Shown piece after piece: positions 58,871 through 64,000 of a DNA stretch of 64,000 nucleotides (position 1 is its first letter; each line of letters opens with the position of its first letter). The notes below the pieces were generated by a model. It saw only the letters and a list, made by a program, of their open reading frames with translations. It had not been told where the DNA came from and did no database searches. The DNA is taken from assembly GCA_038503035.1 (NCBI GenBank), contig JAVSML010024440.1, positions 124,001 to 188,000 on the forward strand, in the 5' to 3' direction. Position numbers and translations under genes: made by a program. The DNA is from Crocodylus rhombifer. Taxonomy: Eukaryota > Chordata > Crocodylia > Crocodylidae.

Positions 58871-61800
58871 GCAGTGTGTCTTCAATGCAACAAAAAAGAG
58901 TGTCTAGAGATATTTCTAGGGAAATATTTTGATTTTTGGGAGGCTTCTTTCTGGTTGCCTAACTTCAGAAGCCTGAATGGGTTATGATTTGCTAAATACC
59001 TATTCTCTGAAAATTAGGTTATTTAAATGTTTTGGTCACTACTAACTCTAGTTGTTCTTTAAAGTGTAGGGAAAGATGTAAGAGCAATAGGGACATAATG
59101 CAAGTAAGTGTAAGTTCTTTCATGCTGTACTTTTTATCAAAGGAAAAACATGCAGGCATCAGCAAACAATGTCCAATTTTATATTTTTTTCATTTAATAC
59201 ACATCTTATTAAAAATTATCTTTGATTGCTGCCCTATGATCTCTCTTTTTAACAGCTTCACAGCCAATTTCGTAAAGTTTTTCTTTTAACAGAGCACTAC
59301 AATTTAGTGTATCAGCATTACTCAGATAACAAAATCATTTATTTCCTCATTAGTCATAGTGGTCCTGTGCAAATATAGGGCTAAGTTAAATGTTCAATTT
59401 TCCATTTTTTGTTCTGAGAGGTATTTATCTCTCTAGCCCTTTTGTTATAATAACTGATAAATGCTCATTAATTAGAACTGTGAGACAAGAAATGAATACT
59501 TAGTAAAGAATGACTGCTAACTGGTTCAGAATACCATTCCTATTTCTTCTTCTAGCTTCCTACCCATCCAGACCTCAACATTTAGTTGAAGGATTTGATA
59601 TTTTCTGCTAATTTTGGTGTCTCCATTTTTTGGTTGCCCAACTTGAGAACTCTGGGGCTTAATTTATAGAGATGTGAACACACAGCTGCAGGTGCAGTCA
59701 CTGAGAACTGTTGGTGCTCAGGTCATCTGAAAAATGGACCTGACTGGCCAGATTGTCAAAAGAGCTTGCTACTTGGTGTATCTGGTTTGCTGTCATTGGG
59801 AGTTGAGGATTTTTAAAGCGTGGTCCTATGTGTTTGAAATGGGGCTTTCCAATACAGTGATCACTTCTGAACTGCGGCGGCATAGAGGCAGTATCAGCTT
59901 TGCAAGAGAAAGTAAAGCTCATTCAACCTATGTTGCCAGAAAGAGGAAGATAGAGGGCAGTCTTGGTTAATATCTGCATCAGCAACAAAGATCTCAGTAG
60001 TTATTCTTCTATTAGAAATTGCCATTTTAAAAGCATATGTTGTTTCAACCCAAATGATAAAACTGTTCTGAAACTTACCCAATTAAAAAAAAATAAGTCT
60101 TCATCTTGCATGTAGTTACTGGGCTTTACCCCACATCTGAAGACAATACCATTACTAAACCATGATGATTGCTAAGGACTGAGGTTGCTCAAAGTGCATG
60201 TAGAAAGGAAAATGATGTATTCCTGGGAAATTACACTTTACCTCAAATGGCATAGAGCAAGCAAATGGCACAGAGCAAGCAATACTATAAAGGTCTTTTC
60301 TAGCTGAGACAGATTCCTCTCGCACCTGAATTCCATTTCTAGTTAAATTTCATGTGTGATCAATAAAAAAATACATCTTCCTATATTCTACTTGGCATAA
60401 ATGCCTGGACTGGATGGTTGGGCATATACCCTTAGCCCAGTAAACAGAGATTTACACTCACCACCTTTTCAGTGCTCATGAAAACTCTGTATTTCCCATT
60501 GCATCCTCACTATCATACTTCTTGGTTTAGAAGTCATAATGTCTGTAATTTGCTTGATAGTATAAGGCCGAGATTGTGTCAGGGAATGCTACAGCCATAT
60601 TCCCGCAGGTGACAGGATCAGTACAGATAGATCTATGATAAATCAACCAAGGGTAAACCTAGTGTAGAGAAGGCTCCTGTGGAACCTAGATAGTACTTTT
60701 CTCCAGTATGCTAGCTAAATCTTCTGAAAAGCAGTTTTAACAATATGGTGGTGAAAACAGGTCTAGGCACCTGGGATATTTCTATACATCAGGGCTCCCA
60801 CCTCTACCGTGCTTTCAGCTGAACCCGTGTTTGACCCACTGGGAGTTGTTTTGTGAAACCTTTTAGTGTAGGCAAGGCAGGAGGGTCCAATATGGTTAAA
60901 GCAGCAATCCTATGAATACAGCAATCAGTTCACTGTGCTTTTGCTGCTGCTGCAGCAGCAGGAGTCTTCGTGGAACTGCCATCAAACAAGCTTTGTCTGG
61001 GAAAATTGCTCCTTGGTAATGAGGGGTGTCAGCTGCGGGTGCAGCTGATCTGGTACTGAGCACTGCTACTATAGCCAAGGCCAAAGCAGCACTCTATACA
61101 GTTGCAGAAGCCATTTCTGAAATAGCACTGACCATACATTGCCTTTGCTACATTGGTATTAAACCTTGCTGAGTACCAGTTGCTGACACTCACTGTTAGC
61201 AAGGGATAATTTTCCATGTCTAATCAAGGCTGCAATGTAAACAAATGTGCTTCTGGCCAGCTGACACAGGCTTACAGAAAACTGTCTGTTACCAAACAGG
61301 AACAGTGGCAGCAAAGTTGATGGCTCCTTCCCTCTAGAAGGCCTAAGGATACAGACATGTATAACAAGTGAACCATCCAAAATGTCACTGATTGGGAAGT
61401 GTCATGATTGTTATGGGACAGAGTGCGGCCACAAATAAGAAGCCATGCCCCAGTGTCACCGATGAGGAATCAGTTCACAATTTGTATGACCTGTTGTGGG
61501 TCAGACAACAAAGGGTGGGATTGAACTTCCAGCCTGCCTCACAGTGGGGGAGTGGGGCTGGGGGAGTGCTTGCCAGAGGTGGTTGACTTGTGGGTGGGGA
61601 CATTTTCACTCTTCTGCTTTTCCATCTCACCTAAATATGAGTTCAATACATGTCCATAGCCTGCACTTCACTGAACTCTGCAGTGAGCTTGCCTGACCTA
61701 GTGGGGTGGGGACAGTATTTGGACTCAGAACCCATGCTTTTGGGTTTCCAGGGACTGGGGAGGAATGATGAGGTTCAGTAGGAAATGGGTGATTAGAAAA

Positions 61801-64000
61801 AATATTGTTCAAGCAGTGCAAACAGTACCAACAAAAGGAAAAAGATGGGGGTGGGCAGCAGCAGTTTTCTGGCTGTAAAGTGGCCAGTTGCAGTGCAGTG
61901 TCTGTCCATTTCAGGTCTAAGCCACATTTAAGCAGGTCTAAGTGTTATGTGTATCTGTGCCCTAAAAATATAATGTTTTAAAGCCATTTACCCAATCATC
62001 TCAATGGCAGTGGGCCTGACAGTTCCCCAATAGGCATGTGTGGGAATCCTGTGTTCAAAGCCCTTCCCTCCAGAAAGAGGTTTAGTCAGACGCTTTGTGG
62101 CTTTGTCTTCCTTTATGCCCTGCACGGGACCCCAGTTTGAGAGCAGGAAAGGCCCCAGGTCTGTAGGAAGAATCCAAGGTGTGGGGCTGAAGGTGATGTG
62201 CACCATTTCCAGCCCCTTGCATATACACACAAACACAAGTCCTGGATGGGGTCTAGTCAGATGGTCAGACAGTTCCTGGCCTGTATTCAGAGCCACCTCC
62301 AAGCAGAGGATTCCCTTCAGTGGGAAGATCTGGGCACAGGGAGAGACTTGGGAAAAACCTGCTCATTTCCATATGTGAGAAAAGTGGAGTGAATTAGCCA
62401 TGATAAATACTCAAATCACATTTTTAAGGAGTCAAAAAGAATTGCACCCACTCATCAGCCCTTTGGCATCTCAGTGAAGAACTGACCTATATCAATCAAG
62501 GTCATCAATAAGAATAAGCATGGCTGAATGACAGATTTCCTTGCACTGCAGTGCCTGAATGAAAGATAAATACTTACCAGACAATACCAGCAGACCATAG
62601 ACACTGGTGTATCTTCCAACTGTTCTTGATCAACAATCTCCCATTGGAAAATGATCCCAAAGTCTCATGCACCTGTTTGCATGGAACTTGTTTGTCTTTC
62701 TGCAGTAGCTGTTAATTCTTGTTCAACTTTACTAACATGCCTGAAAGAGCCTATAATTTTGAGTGTAATGGCTGAGCACTTGGGTATGCAGGTGCCACAA
62801 AGCTGTATAGGGAACAATATGTTTCCGCATAAAAGTTTCCACCATTTCTAGATTGTAAGTACTCTAGCTTCCTTTAATACCTTCTTTTTTTCCCTTGTCT
62901 ATTTTAGCTGCACTGCCATGTTTGTTCCAGATCCAGCAGACAGGTATTCACCCTTTAGACTCCATCACAGAGGTGCAGTATAGCACAGGAAGAAGCTGTA
63001 GAAGGATTCAGCTCTGTCTGTTTATTAGAAAAATCCATTCCAGCTCTGCCACATGGATAAGCAAAGTCAACACCTGAAAATATTGTGGGTGGGAGTGGGT
63101 CAAACTCTAGGGGCTGCAAATGTTCCTGAATATTACTTGCAGGCGTTACTGCAGCTGTCTGTATTACTTGGGGAGCTTTTGTGATGGCTAACCTACCTTA
63201 GTGCAGCTTAGGATCAGACAGGCTGCATTCTGGGTTCTGTCTAATCAGAGTAAATGGGGAGAGGAATGAGTTGTTTAATGTGAGGGGCATGAAGGAATGA
63301 TTGCAAGCCTCCTGCGGAGACCAGGGATCAGGAGTAAAACCGAACATCCAACTGCACAAAAGACTAAATGGCTCACTTCAAAGCAATCAGACAGCACACC
63401 GCTTGTACACATCTGTGGGGGCTGGATTAACCAGAGCTCTGTAGGAAATGCCCTGGGCGTCATCAGGGTAATATGCAGTCTGAGGAAGAGTGCTCTTCCC
63501 CCTTCTCTTCTTTCACACCTGCAATCAGAGACATTTTCTCTGTCTTTCAGCCTCTCCCCTTCTCTCTCCTTCTACAGTTCTTTCCCTTTCATGTTACCTC
63601 TCTTTCTATTGCCTTCCCATTTTACACTCCTCTTTTCCTTTTCCCCCTTGTTCAGCTTTCTTACTATCCCATCTATGGTCAGCCAGCCTCCTGCTGGGGT
63701 CCAGGTCATTCCTGTTAAGCCAGGAAAGGGGAAGAGGAAGATGCTGAAGTATGAGTTAGCAGGTGTGGCTGCAGAGGACTGTGGGAAGGCAAACGTGCAG
63801 AGAGCAGCTGGGAGTGGACTCCGTGGAGTCCTGCAGAATGTCTCGGTTAGCTGAATAGGAAACAGTTTTTCCAAAGGATCCTGGTGCCTGGGGACCAGCT
63901 TGGGCTGGAGGGGCTCCAGGTCCAAGTGCCTGTTCTGAACCAGGCAGAGCAGATCCCTGAGACCAAGGTCAGCAGACTGTTGGTTCTCCTAGGGTGTGGC
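58871..64000 (+). other. Unassigned sequence, probably GH31 intron
   Basis: No recognised gene, repeat end or GH31 exon. Noted only: a CTG/CAG run at 60942-60961, a pyrimidine-rich block at about 63500-63660, and several short frames without family resemblance. If the GH31 gene is intact, its next exon lies beyond 64000, making this an intron of at least 6.9 kb. Confidence 0.45.

Noticed and set aside
59552..59600. Possible GH31 exon after TTCTTCTTCTAG
   Set aside because: In the required phase it hits a stop after about ten codons and shows no GH31 motif.
61029..61380. Minus-strand frames that might be a transposase remnant
   Set aside because: No catalytic or family motif of a known transposase could be recognised; left unassigned.
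62907..62990. Possible GH31 exon after TCTATTTTAG
   Set aside because: In the required phase it ends in a stop and has no resemblance to the expected segment.
63297..63854. A 185-codon open frame near the right edge
   Set aside because: It crosses a pyrimidine-rich low-complexity block giving Ser/Leu/Phe runs; no splice context or family match.

Overview
This is a vertebrate nuclear window: genes are split by GT-AG introns, and the spacers are full of old CR1 LINE fragments, terminal-inverted-repeat (TIR) DNA transposons and short hairpin elements. The CR1 3' ends and the hAT/MITE mix look like a crocodilian genome (turtle is the next best guess); this species call comes from familiarity with such repeats, not from a search. 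There is no bacterial-type operon, CRISPR array or recognised RNA gene.

Region 1 (1301-41425, + strand) is the 3' part of KIF21A, a plus-end-directed neuronal kinesin. Sixteen exons were placed from splice sites and reading frame. They sum to 1968 nt (655 codons plus stop) with every junction in frame, running from the distal coiled coil through a Ser-rich linker into a seven-blade WD40 propeller that ends at 40214. A 3' UTR of about 1.2 kb follows. Two short frame-preserving exons (21 and 39 nt) are likely cassette exons.

Region 2 (about 41.5-48.3 kb) is an intergenic repeat block: a pogo/Tigger-like element, a truncated CR1, and a nearly full-length but frameshifted CR1 with ORF1 and ORF2 remnants, split by a hairpin MITE.

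Region 3 (48821-57066, + strand, running out of the window) is the start of a glycoside hydrolase family 31 gene of the sucrase-isomaltase/maltase-glucoamylase type. Four exons give a signal peptide, two tandem trefoil (P-type) domains encoded in one exon, and the start of the N-terminal beta domain. The catalytic exons are not seen; 57067-64000 holds only repeats and unrecognised sequence. The protein looks secreted rather than stalk-anchored, and the two trefoil domains have identical, slightly non-standard cysteine spacing.

The most striking non-genic structure is a near-perfect 1268-bp palindrome at 17304-18571 inside a KIF21A intron, in which 355-bp inverted arms surround a hairpin MITE. 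Several DNA elements have clear ends: a hAT element at 2375-3263 with an exact 8-bp target duplication, a foldback TA-flanked MITE at 8185-8556, and two pogo-like TA-flanked elements at 10718-10936 and 41636-41951.
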